From Lichenicoccus sp964247695 (GTDB lineage Bacteria; Pseudomonadota; Alphaproteobacteria; Acetobacterales; Acetobacteraceae): a stretch of DNA of 64,000 bases. Each line of letters opens with the position of its first letter. The first letter of the stretch is position 1. Shown here one piece after another: positions 54,713 through 62,398 of the stretch. The translations under genes and the position numbers were made by a program. The stretch is from NCBI GenBank assembly GCA_964247695.1, contig CAXTVI010000023.1, forward strand, positions 1 through 64,000, in the 5' to 3' direction. The notes below the pieces were generated by a model. That model was given only the letters and a program-made list of their open reading frames with translations, ran no database searches and was not told the DNA's origin.

Positions 54713-54737
54713 CTTGGGTGTCCCGACCTTGGGTGTC
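54713..54737 (+). repeat. Direct repeat CTTGGGTGTC x2 in the pirin leader
   Basis: CTTGGGTGTC occurs at 54713-54722 and again at 54728-54737, a 15-bp period, immediately upstream of the pirin ribosome site (GAGGAGG). It may be a duplicated regulator site or a small tandem duplication. Confidence 0.5.
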
Positions 54738-54755
54738 GAAGAGGAGGACGCACAG

Positions 54756-55454
54756 ATGATCGAACACAGGCCGTTCAACAGCCTCGGTGGCGCCGACCAT
54801 GGCTGGCTCAAGGCAAAGCACCATTTCTCGTTCGCGAGCTATGCCGACCCTGACCGCATGGGCTGGGGTGCGATCCGGGTCTGGAACGACGACGAGATCG
54901 CACCGCAATCAGGGTTTCCGCCGCATCCGCACGCGGACATGGAAATCATCACCTATGTCCGCGACGGCGCCATCACCCACCAGGACAGCCTGGGCAACAA
55001 GGGTCGCACCGAGGCCGGCGACGTCCAGGTGATGTCGGCCGGGTCCGGCGTGCGCCATGCCGAGTACAACCTGGAGGACGCGACGACGCGCATCTTCCAG
55101 ATCTGGATCCTGCCGGACGGACACGGCGGCACGCCTTCCTGGGGGGCCAGGCCGTTTCCGAAGACCGACCGGTCCGGCCGTTTCGTGACGCTGGCGAGCG
55201 GCTATGCGGAGGATTCCGAGGCGCTACCGATCCGGGCCAGCGCCCGGGTCATGGGTGCCACGGTGAAGGCGGGCGAGAGCGTGCCTCTCGACCTCGATCC
55301 CGCGCGGCACGTCTATCTGGTGGCGGCGCGCGGCAGCGTGGAGATCGACGGCACCCGGATCGCCACCCGCGATGGAGCGGCGATCACCGGCAGCGAGCGG
55401 ATCGAGATCCGCGGCATCGAGGATGCGGAGATCGTGCTGGTGGACGCGGCCTGA
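54756..55454 (+). CDS. Pirin-family protein (YhhW-like bicupin)
   Basis: Pirins are iron-binding bicupins; some act as quercetinases. The 232-residue product has HHFSFASYADPDRMGWGAIR, the metal ligands in FPPHPHADMEIITYV (His-x-His and Glu), and GSGVRHAEYN. The C-terminal cupin is degenerate, as is usual. It is likely controlled by the divergent LysR regulator. Confidence 0.92.
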   Translation: MIEHRPFNSLGGADHGWLKAKHHFSFASYADPDRMGWGAIRVWNDDEIAPQSGFPPHPHADMEIITYVRDGAITHQDSLGNKGRTEAGDVQVMSAGSGVRHAEYNLEDATTRIFQIWILPDGHGGTPSWGARPFPKTDRSGRFVTLASGYAEDSEALPIRASARVMGATVKAGESVPLDLDPARHVYLVAARGSVEIDGTRIATRDGAAITGSERIEIRGIEDAEIVLVDAA

Positions 55455-55464
55455 ACGCCACGGG

Positions 55465-56355
55465 TCATCCGGGACCGCCCAGGGAGAGCCGCATGCCGAG
55501 GCGGACGACGTAGCGATGCACCGCCTCGGCGCCGTCCGCCTGCTCGTTCTGCAGGAGATCGAGCGGCGTGCGGCCGCGGAACGGCGCCACCTCGACCGGC
55601 TGCTGCAGCCATCGGCGCGGGTCGAGGTCCAGCACCGACAACGCGTCGTCCATCTCGCGGAGCCGGCCCAGCGCCGCCGCTTCATCGGCGCTCAGCCTGA
55701 AACGCGGCCGGGTGCCTTTGCGGGTCAGGCCACCCGGGTGGCCGAGCAGGCCCAGGGCGTCGAGGTCTCCGATGCCCCACCTGTCGATGAGCGCCCAGAA
55801 GGCGGTCGACGAACTCGCAACCGGCGGCGCTGCGACATGGATGGCGGGGCGACTCACCGGCGGCGACCGCGGCACCTCTTGCTGCGGGTCGGCAGCCGGT
55901 TCCGGCATCGGAGGCTTTGGCGTGGCCGGCACGAGGTCGGTGCGGCCGGCTGGTTCGTCGCTTTGCAGCGTCACGGAGAACAGTGCGACCAGTTCGTCCA
56001 GCAGCGCCACAGCAGCATCGAGAGCACGCTGTGCGCTCGGTCGATCCGGCGAAGCGGGCAAGGCGCCATCCGCCGCCGGCTGCGTCGGCGCGTTGGAAGC
56101 CTGCATGGCTTGCATCCGCGACCTGAATGGGTTCCCGGGGTCGAGATCGTCGGCACGGCGCATGGCCGGCGCACCAGATCGGCCGCGCTCGGCGACACCG
56201 ACCGCCTGTACCAGGTAGTCCACCGCCGACGCGCTCAGCGAGCACCCGCCGCGCAGCCTGCCGCGTTGCAGGAGAATGCGGGCGTCGCCGAGACCTTCGT
56301 CGGCCAAGCGGAGCAGGGTCGCGATCGCTGGGCGTAACGATGATTTGTTCGGCAT
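55465..56355 (-). CDS. Hypothetical protein with C-terminal ParS/MbcA-like domain
   Basis: The 296-residue product has three parts. A helical N-domain (about 1-60) contains LLRLADEGLGDARILLQRGR, faintly HEPN-like. A long Pro/Ala-rich linker follows (about 60-185). The C-domain contains ALIDRWGIGDLDALGLLGHP, LREMDDALSVLDLDPRRWLQ and PFRGRTPLDLLQNEQADG, with the W-L and P-L-x-L-L pattern of ParS/MbcA antitoxin C-domains. No RES toxin is adjacent. Function unknown. The ATG is preferred over a TTG 6 bases upstream. Confidence 0.6.
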   Translation of the reverse strand: MPNKSSLRPAIATLLRLADEGLGDARILLQRGRLRGGCSLSASAVDYLVQAVGVAERGRSGAPAMRRADDLDPGNPFRSRMQAMQASNAPTQPAADGALPASPDRPSAQRALDAAVALLDELVALFSVTLQSDEPAGRTDLVPATPKPPMPEPAADPQQEVPRSPPVSRPAIHVAAPPVASSSTAFWALIDRWGIGDLDALGLLGHPGGLTRKGTRPRFRLSADEAAALGRLREMDDALSVLDLDPRRWLQQPVEVAPFRGRTPLDLLQNEQADGAEAVHRYVVRLGMRLSLGGPG

Positions 56356-56441
56356 CTGCAACCGTCACGCCGCCGGGGTGTTACCGCTAAGTCTCTCCAC
56401 CACGAGCGACCAGTGGTGGCAATCCCGAGGAGGTGGACCCC

Positions 56442-56513
56442 ATGTTGATCGTTCTGTGCCTGTTCCTGCTTATCGTTCCGACGGCTGCCGTTGCGGTGCT
56501 CGGGTCGAAATAG
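56442..56513 (+). CDS. Candidate 23-residue membrane peptide
   Basis: The reading MLIVLCLFLLIVPTAAVAVL then GSK is a single hydrophobic helix. It is preceded by a strong GAGGAGG ribosome site 8 bases upstream and followed after 14 bp by a strong hairpin. No family was recognised. The good initiation signals make it a credible small protein. Confidence 0.5.
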   Translation: MLIVLCLFLLIVPTAAVAVLGSK

Positions 56514-56527
56514 GCTCTTGGGCCACG

Positions 56528-56555
56528 CTGGCGCCCCGGCCAACCGGGGCGCCAG
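56528..56555. terminator. Bidirectional hairpin terminator
   Basis: CTGGCGCCCCGG (56528-56539) and CCGGGGCGCCAG (56544-56555) form a perfect 12-bp GC-rich stem with a CCAA loop. It sits between the end of the small peptide gene and the end of the convergent sugar-binding protein gene. There is no long T-run on either side. Confidence 0.7.
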
Positions 56556-56576
56556 CAACATCACGCGGATCCGGTT

Positions 56577-57509
56577 CTAGTGCTGGGTCCAGCCGGTATA
56601 GCTGGCCACTGTCGCCGCGGTGATCAGCTTCGGCGCCATCAGGGTGATCTTCTCGGCCGGCGGATGCCCGTCCATGATGTCCACCGCCGTCTTCAGCGCG
56701 AGCTTACCCATCGTGTAGGGGTCCTGCGAGGCCGACGCCTTGATCTGGCCGTGGCTCTCGATCGCCTGGACAATATCCGGCGCGCCATCGACCGACGTGA
56801 AGACGATGTTGTCGCGATGCGTCTGCTTGGCCGCCAGGCTCGAGCCGATCGCCTGTGGATCGTTGATGGTGAACACGCCGGCAAGATCCGGATAACGGAT
56901 CAGGTAGCCCTGCATCACCGACATGCCGCCCTCGCGGGAGCCCTTGCCGTCCTGGTCGCTCGACAGCAGCTTGATGTCTGGCGACTTCGCAAGCGCTTCC
57001 TTGCAGCCCTTGACCCGATCCGTCACCGCGGACACCTGCGGGCCGTTCTGGATGATGACGTTGCCCTTGCCGCCGATCTCCTTGGACAACTCCTCGCAGG
57101 AGATGCGGCCGGCGGCGACGTTGTCGGTCTCGACCGTGGCATCGGCCCCGGTGGCGGCCACGTCGGCGGCGACCACCACGATGCCGGCCTTCTGCGCCCG
57201 CTTGATCGCCGGCAGGATCGCGTTCGGATCGACCGCATTCAGGACGATCACGTTCACGCCGGAGGCGATGAAGTTGTCGATCTGGGTGAACTGCTTGTTG
57301 AGGTCGTAGTCGGCCGAGACCGCGACGACACGCGCGTCCGGGTTGAGCGACTTGGCCTCGGCGGTGACGCCCTTGGTCAGTGCCACGAAATACGGATTTC
57401 CGAGCGAGCCGAGTGTCACGCCGACGCTCTCCAGCTTGGCTGCCATGGCGGGCTGCACGCCGGCGAGGCCGAGGGCAGCGGTCGCCGCGAGCAGAAGGGT
57501 CCGGGACAT
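56577..57509 (-). CDS. Sugar ABC transporter substrate-binding protein (RbsB-like)
   Basis: The 310-residue periplasmic protein has a Sec signal (MSRTLLLAATAALGLAGVQP then AMA) and the type-1 binding fold (VGVTLGSLGNPYFVALTKGV, NVIVLNAVDPNAILPAIKRA, GVFTINDPQAIGSS, ASASQDPYTMGKLAL). The ATG with AAGGAA upstream is preferred over a TTG 24 bases earlier. It is the last gene of the ATPase-permease-binding protein operon. The sugar is unknown (ribose-like family). Confidence 0.9.
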   Translation of the reverse strand: MSRTLLLAATAALGLAGVQPAMAAKLESVGVTLGSLGNPYFVALTKGVTAEAKSLNPDARVVAVSADYDLNKQFTQIDNFIASGVNVIVLNAVDPNAILPAIKRAQKAGIVVVAADVAATGADATVETDNVAAGRISCEELSKEIGGKGNVIIQNGPQVSAVTDRVKGCKEALAKSPDIKLLSSDQDGKGSREGGMSVMQGYLIRYPDLAGVFTINDPQAIGSSLAAKQTHRDNIVFTSVDGAPDIVQAIESHGQIKASASQDPYTMGKLALKTAVDIMDGHPPAEKITLMAPKLITAATVASYTGWTQH

Positions 57510-57567
57510 GTTGTGTTCCTTGCGGTCAGTCAAAGGTTGAAGTGGAAACGCTGTTGCCGCGGCAGGC

Positions 57568-58626
57568 TCAGGTGCGCACGCCGCCCTGCTGGCGGAAGCG
57601 GTCGAGTGCCACGGCGCCGATGATCACCAGGCCCTTCACGATGAACTGCCAGATGTCCGAGACACCGAGCAGGATCAGCCCGTTCGACAGCACAGCGATG
57701 ATCAGCGCGCCGATCAGCGTGCCCCAGATCGAGCCGATGCCGCCGACGAACGAGGTGCCACCCAGGATCACCGCCGCGATGGCGTCTAGCTCGTACGACT
57801 GGCCAAGCTGCAGGCCGTTCGCCGCATACAGCCGCGCCGACGACATCACGCCGCCCAGCCCCGCGAGCAGGCCGGACAGCGAATAGACGAACATCAGGAT
57901 CAGCGGGACGTTGATGCCCGACAGCCGCGCCGCCGCCGGATTGCCGCCGACCGCGTAGATCCGCACGCCGAGCACTGTCCGTTTCAGCACGTACCAGGAG
58001 GCCAGGATCACGGCGAGCGCGATGATCGCGAGCCACGGGATCGAGACGCCCGGGAAGATCGTCAGGCCGTCATTGCCGACCCAGGCATAGGACAGGTTCG
58101 GATTGAAGATGGTGTTGTCCGCCCCCATCAGCCGGGCGAGGCCACGCACCGCGGTGAGCGAACCAAGGGTCACGATGAAGGGCGGCAGCTTGCCGTAGGC
58201 GATCAGCGCGCCGTTCAGGCCGCCGATGACGAGCCCGACCAGCAGGCAGACCGGCACCGCGAGAAAGCCGCCGAACGACCACAGCGAGGCGATCAGCGCG
58301 CCCATCGCTGACGCCGCCAGGATCGAGCCCACGGACAGGTCGATGCCGCCGGTCAGGATCACGAAGGTCATGCCGGAAGCCAGCACGCAGTTGATCGCGG
58401 CCTGCTGCGCCACGATGGAGAGATTCTGGCCGCTCAGGAACCGGTGCCCGCCGAACAGGTGGAAGCCGATGGCGAGCAGGATCAGCACCGGCAGCATGCC
58501 AGCGGCCTGCAGTGTCGAGCGCAGCTTGACCTGTTTCGCGGACAGACCGGCGCCGCCTACCGGGGTTTCCATGGTGGCCTGCGGCAGAACCGCCTTGGTG
58601 GGGGTCTCGGTATCGGTCGGCTGCAT
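57568..58626 (-). CDS. Sugar ABC transporter permease (RbsC family)
   Basis: The 352-residue permease has an extended Thr/Pro-rich N-tail (about 1-35), then about ten helices. The RbsC block is MTFVILTGGIDLSVGSILAA, with KLPPFIVTLGSLTAVRGLAR and IYAVGGNPAAARLSGINVPL. It lies between the ATPase (10 bp upstream) and the binding protein (58 bp downstream). Confidence 0.92.
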   Translation of the reverse strand: MQPTDTETPTKAVLPQATMETPVGGAGLSAKQVKLRSTLQAAGMLPVLILLAIGFHLFGGHRFLSGQNLSIVAQQAAINCVLASGMTFVILTGGIDLSVGSILAASAMGALIASLWSFGGFLAVPVCLLVGLVIGGLNGALIAYGKLPPFIVTLGSLTAVRGLARLMGADNTIFNPNLSYAWVGNDGLTIFPGVSIPWLAIIALAVILASWYVLKRTVLGVRIYAVGGNPAAARLSGINVPLILMFVYSLSGLLAGLGGVMSSARLYAANGLQLGQSYELDAIAAVILGGTSFVGGIGSIWGTLIGALIIAVLSNGLILLGVSDIWQFIVKGLVIIGAVALDRFRQQGGVRT

Positions 58627-58636
58627 TGGCGTTGTC

Positions 58637-60211
58637 CTAGGCCGCTTCCATGCCGGCGGCATATGCCATGATGTTCTGCTGGGTGATCGCCTCGCCGCCT
58701 GGCCCGCCGACGCTGCCGACGATGGAGCCTTCACGCATCACCAGCACCCGGTCGCAGATGCCGACGATCTCGGGAAGTTCCGACGAGATCACCAGGATCG
58801 CGATCCCCTTGCGCGCGAGCTCGTCGATGATGCGGTAGATCTCCGACTTGGCGCCGACATCGACGCCGCGGGTCGGCTCGTCGAGGATCAGCACCTTCGG
58901 GCCGGTCTCCAGCAGCCGCGCCAGCAGGATCTTCTGCTGGTTGCCGCCGGAAAGGCTGCCCACGGTGACCAGCGGGCTCGCGGCGCGCACCCTCAGGTTG
59001 CGGAACGCATCACCCGCGCGCTGCGCCGCGCGCTTCAGGTCGAGGGCCACGCCACCCTTGGCGTCGCGCGCGATCACGCCGAGATTAATGTTGGCGCCGC
59101 ACGACATGTCGAGGAACAGGCCGAGCGCCTTGCGGTCCTCGGTCAGGTAGGCGATGCCCTGGTCGAGCGCCTCGGCCGGTCCCTTGACGGTGATCGGGGC
59201 GCCGTCGAGTTTCACCTGGCCGCCGGTCGCGCGGTCGGCGCCGAAGATCAGCCGGGCCAGTTCGGTGCGCCCGGCGCCCACCAGTCCCGCCAGCCCCAGC
59301 ACCTCGCCGCGATTGATCGAGAACGAGCACGGCTTCACCCGGCGGCCGCCATCGGTCAGGCCCTCGACCTCCAGCACCAGATGCGGGTGCACCACGTCCG
59401 GATCGTGCTCCTTGGTATAGAAGCTCGACAGGTCGCGCCCGACCATCATGCGCACGATGGCTTCCGCATTGATGTCGTGCCGGCCGAGGTCGCCGGCATA
59501 GCTGCCGTCGCGCAGCACGGTGACGCGATCGGCGAGCTCGTACACCTCGGCCATGCGGTGGCTGATATAGATGATCGCGATGCCCTCGGAGCGGAGCTGC
59601 TTGACCAGCCGGAACAGCCGGTCGGTCTCGCGCGAACTGAGCGCGGTGGTGGGCTCGTCGAGCACCAGGATGCGCGACTTGCCATGCAGGGCGCGCGCGA
59701 TCTCGACCATCTGCTGCTCGGCGATCGACAGCGTGCCGACCAGCGCCCGCGAGCCGAAAGGCGCACCGAGCCGTTCCAGCACCGGCGCGCAACTGGCCTC
59801 CATCGCGCGCCGGTCGATGCGGCCGCCGGCATGGCTGATCTCGTCGCCGAGATAGATGTTCTCGGCGACCGTGAGGTTCGGGGCGAGGGCCAGCTCCTGG
59901 TAGATGATCGCGATCCCGGCGCGCTTGGCCGAGTGCGGGCCGTCGATCTGGATGGGCTGGCCGTCGATCAGGATCTCGCCGCCGGGATCGGCGCGATGCG
60001 CCCCGGACAGGATCTTCATCAGCGTGGACTTGCCGGCGCCGTTCTCGCCCATCAGCGCCATGATCTCGCCGCCCCAGGCCTTGAGCCGGACGTCGCGCAG
60101 CGCCTTCACCCCGGTGAAGGTTTTCGAGATGCCACGCATCTCGATTGCCGGCACCCCAGGCGAGGGTCCGGCGGGGTCGTAGCTGGACTGGTCCACGGTC
60201 GCGCTGTCCAC
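58637..60211 (-). CDS. Sugar ABC transporter ATPase, two-domain (RbsA family)
   Basis: The 524-residue protein has two nucleotide-binding domains. The first has Walker A MGENGAGKSTLMKIL, IYQELALAPNLTVAENIYLG, signature LSIAEQQMVEIARAL and Walker B ILVLDEPTTALS. The second has the degenerate Walker A GLVGAGRTELARLIFG usual in this family and a normal signature SLSGGNQQKILLARLL. The start is GTG with a GGGAGGAG site; a longer in-frame reading upstream was rejected. It is first in the leftward operon. Confidence 0.93.
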   Translation of the reverse strand: MDSATVDQSSYDPAGPSPGVPAIEMRGISKTFTGVKALRDVRLKAWGGEIMALMGENGAGKSTLMKILSGAHRADPGGEILIDGQPIQIDGPHSAKRAGIAIIYQELALAPNLTVAENIYLGDEISHAGGRIDRRAMEASCAPVLERLGAPFGSRALVGTLSIAEQQMVEIARALHGKSRILVLDEPTTALSSRETDRLFRLVKQLRSEGIAIIYISHRMAEVYELADRVTVLRDGSYAGDLGRHDINAEAIVRMMVGRDLSSFYTKEHDPDVVHPHLVLEVEGLTDGGRRVKPCSFSINRGEVLGLAGLVGAGRTELARLIFGADRATGGQVKLDGAPITVKGPAEALDQGIAYLTEDRKALGLFLDMSCGANINLGVIARDAKGGVALDLKRAAQRAGDAFRNLRVRAASPLVTVGSLSGGNQQKILLARLLETGPKVLILDEPTRGVDVGAKSEIYRIIDELARKGIAILVISSELPEIVGICDRVLVMREGSIVGSVGGPGGEAITQQNIMAYAAGMEAA

Positions 60212-60249
60212 CGGATCGCTCCTCCCAGGGAGCTTGATTGTTGCGCGTA

Positions 60250-60262
60250 TTGAAGCGCTTGA
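60250..60262. promoter_or_regulatory. Candidate LacI-family operator upstream of the RbsABC-type operon
   Basis: TTGAAGCGCTTGA is near-palindromic around a central GC (core AAGCGCTT), as in many LacI/GalR-type operators. It lies about 40 bp upstream of the GTG of the sugar ABC ATPase gene. No LacI-family gene is in the window. Confidence 0.4.
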
Positions 60263-60391
60263 GCAGGGCGGATGCAAGAGCGCCGGTTGGCGACGTGGAT
60301 TGCGGATACAGCCTGGCCGAACTCGCGTCGCCAAGCTTGTCGAAGCCTGCGTAGATGGACCTCACGCCAAGTTCCTGTCCGGAGTGATCCG

Positions 60392-61300
60392 TTGCCTGTT
60401 TCGATCGAGACGTTGCCGCTCACCGGCGGTCGACATGTGGATATCCTTCTCGGTGGCGATCCCTTCGGGACGCCGATCGTGATGCATCACGGGACGCCTT
60501 CGGATGCGACGACGTACGCGAGCTGGAGCGAGGACTGCGCGGCCCGGCGGCTTCGCCTGGTCTGCATGAGCCGCCCGGGCTATGCGAGCTCCAGCCGCCA
60601 GCCCGGCCGGTCCGTCGCCAGCGCCGCGCGAGACACCGCCGAGGTGCTCGACCACCTCGGCGCCGAGACGTTCTTGTCCCTGGGTTGGTCAGGTGGCGGT
60701 CCGCACGCCCTCGCCTGCGCCGCAATGCTCGGGAAGCGCTGCCGTGGCGTCGCCGTCCTGGCCGGGGTGGGTCCTTACGAGATGGCAGGCGTAGAATTCG
60801 CAGAGGGGATGGGTCCGGAGAACGTCTCGGAATTCGACGCGGCGGCAGCGGGCGAGACGACGCTCCGCGGCTGGATGGATGCGCATGCAATGCCGTTCCG
60901 CTCGGTGACGGGCGAGTTTCTCGTGCAGGCATTCGGGGGTCTCCTGCCGCCGGTCGACCAGGACGTGATGCAAGCTACTTTCGCCGAGGAAATGGCCGCC
61001 GTGATCCGGCGGGCCTTGTCGCAGGGCTTTGACGGCTGGATCGACGACGACCTCGCCTTCACCCGGCCGTGGGGGTTCTCGCTCGGCGAGATCGCCGCTC
61101 CGGTGACGCTGTGGCAAGGCGAGTTCGACCTCATGGTGCCCGTCGCCCATGCACGCTGGATGGCGGAACGCATACCGGGTGCGCGTTTCGAGTTCGTTCC
61201 CGGGCACGGGCACATCTCACTGGTGACGCAATTCCGCCATCACATTCTGGACGATCTGCTCAAGTCGGAAGCATCGGCGCGCCACCCGCCCGGCAGGTGA
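60392..61300 (+). CDS. Alpha/beta hydrolase
   Basis: The 302-residue hydrolase has the serine nucleophile in LSLGWSGGGPHALACAAMLG (Ser100), the oxyanion region IVMHHGTPSDATTYASW, Asp in WQGEFDLMVPVAHARWM and His in VPGHGHISLV. The start used is TTG with GGAG eight bases upstream; sequence further upstream is not family-like. It is divergent from the sugar ABC operon across 180 bp. Substrate unknown. Confidence 0.85.
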   Translation: MPVSIETLPLTGGRHVDILLGGDPFGTPIVMHHGTPSDATTYASWSEDCAARRLRLVCMSRPGYASSSRQPGRSVASAARDTAEVLDHLGAETFLSLGWSGGGPHALACAAMLGKRCRGVAVLAGVGPYEMAGVEFAEGMGPENVSEFDAAAAGETTLRGWMDAHAMPFRSVTGEFLVQAFGGLLPPVDQDVMQATFAEEMAAVIRRALSQGFDGWIDDDLAFTRPWGFSLGEIAAPVTLWQGEFDLMVPVAHARWMAERIPGARFEFVPGHGHISLVTQFRHHILDDLLKSEASARHPPGR

Positions 61301-61418
61301 CTCGAGGCCGGGCGCGGAAGATCCGAGATCGGTCGGGCCATTGGCAATCGCCGACAGCGACGCCGATGAACAGTTGCCACAAGGCCGCGTTGTCGGGGCG
61401 GACGATGGGAGAATTGAG

Positions 61419-61814
61419 ATGAACAAGGGTGACACCTGGTACGTGGTGGCGGACGGCGGCAAGGCCCGCATCCTGACAGGCGACAGCAGCACGCTGCGGA
61501 CCCTGCAGCAGTTCGACGCGAGTGGTCATGGGGATACCGATGACGATGCCAGCGCCGGCAGCAGCCAGTTGAAGGCGCCGAAGTCGGATCCGCACGATCA
61601 GTCCAAGGCGCATTTCGCCAAGCAGATCGCAGCAAGGCTGAACGAAGCGGTTCGCACCGGAGGTGTCGGCGAAATCATGCTGGCCGCGCCGGCGCACGTG
61701 TTGCACGACATCCGCGAAGCACTCGACAAGGCGGCATCGGCAAAATTGGGAAAGTCTCTCAGCAAAGACCTGACCAACACGCCGGACCATGACCTGGCAT
61801 CGCATTTCGCCTGA
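61419..61814 (+). CDS. Host-attachment-family protein
   Basis: The 131-residue protein resembles the host attachment protein family (Agrobacterium AtsE-like). It has TWYVVADGGKARILTGDSST at the start, then an acidic stretch (GHGDTDDDAS), SDPHDQSKAHFAKQIAARLN, GEIMLAAPAHVLHDIREALD, and a Lys/Ser-rich KDLTNTPDHDLASHF end. The fold is thought related to eRF1/Pelota nuclease-like domains, but the role is unclear. It ends just before a hairpin terminator. Confidence 0.83.
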   Translation: MNKGDTWYVVADGGKARILTGDSSTLRTLQQFDASGHGDTDDDASAGSSQLKAPKSDPHDQSKAHFAKQIAARLNEAVRTGGVGEIMLAAPAHVLHDIREALDKAASAKLGKSLSKDLTNTPDHDLASHFA

Positions 61815-61823
61815 CCAGGCAGG

Positions 61824-61852
61824 GAGGATGACGGGTCAGGGACGTCATCCTC
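61824..61852. terminator. Hairpin terminator between convergent genes
   Basis: GAGGATGACG (61824-61833) and CGTCATCCTC (61843-61852) form a perfect 10-bp stem with a 9-nt loop, 10 bp after the host-attachment gene and before the convergent DUF302 gene. No T-run is present. Confidence 0.65.
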
Positions 61853-61977
61853 TATAGGCCGAGCTTTCGATGGCGACCGGGCCACCAGGATCAGCAACGA
61901 AGGCTTCAGCGCATCGGGCCCGAACGGCAGGTATTCAAGCATCGGCCTGCCCGGAGCCAGCAGGACTTCGGCCTCGC

Positions 61978-62373
61978 TCATTGCGATACCGCCCGCACCA
62001 GGATCTGCTGCGCCGGATCCAGCCTGTCGGCGACGGCATCGGGCAGGCCGGCGTCTCGGAGCACCGCCCCGACTGGATGAAAGGCGATTGCCGTCTGGCC
62101 GTCCTCGCGCACGCGGACGAGCACGCGCAACGGCAGGTCGAGCGCCACCAGGGGGGCGGCGAGCATCAAAGGCGTGCCACCCGTCGGATGCCCGTAGGTC
62201 AGCACCATGGCAGGCGGCATCTCCAGCCCCGCCTGCCGCGCGCCTGCCTGGTGGTCGATCCGGTTGAACAGGATCAGGCCCGCCCGGTCGATGGCCTCGG
62301 TCAGCCGATCCAGCGTCGCATTGAACGACACGACCGAGAGATGCTCGATGGTCTCGATTGCTTGCGTCGCCAT
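61978..62373 (-). CDS. DUF302-family protein
   Basis: The 131-residue protein has the DUF302 pattern: SVVSFNATLDRLTEAIDRAG, LILFNRIDHQAGARQAGLEM, MVLTYGHPTGGTPLMLAAPL and LPLRVLVRVREDGQTAIAFH. The function is unknown; it is a small alpha/beta fold thought to bind a small ligand. It lies 25 bp downstream of the flavin monooxygenase on the same strand, so it is probably cotranscribed with it. Confidence 0.87.
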   Translation of the reverse strand: MATQAIETIEHLSVVSFNATLDRLTEAIDRAGLILFNRIDHQAGARQAGLEMPPAMVLTYGHPTGGTPLMLAAPLVALDLPLRVLVRVREDGQTAIAFHPVGAVLRDAGLPDAVADRLDPAQQILVRAVSQ

Positions 62374-62398
62374 CCCTCACCTTGTAGTCGTGGTGTTT

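Noticed and set aside
61598..61981. Minus-strand frame beginning MSEAEVLLAPGRP in an ATGA overlap with the DUF302 stop
   Set aside because: It starts plausibly, but most of it is antisense to the host-attachment gene and crosses its terminator, and no family was recognised. At most it is the remnant of a third gene.
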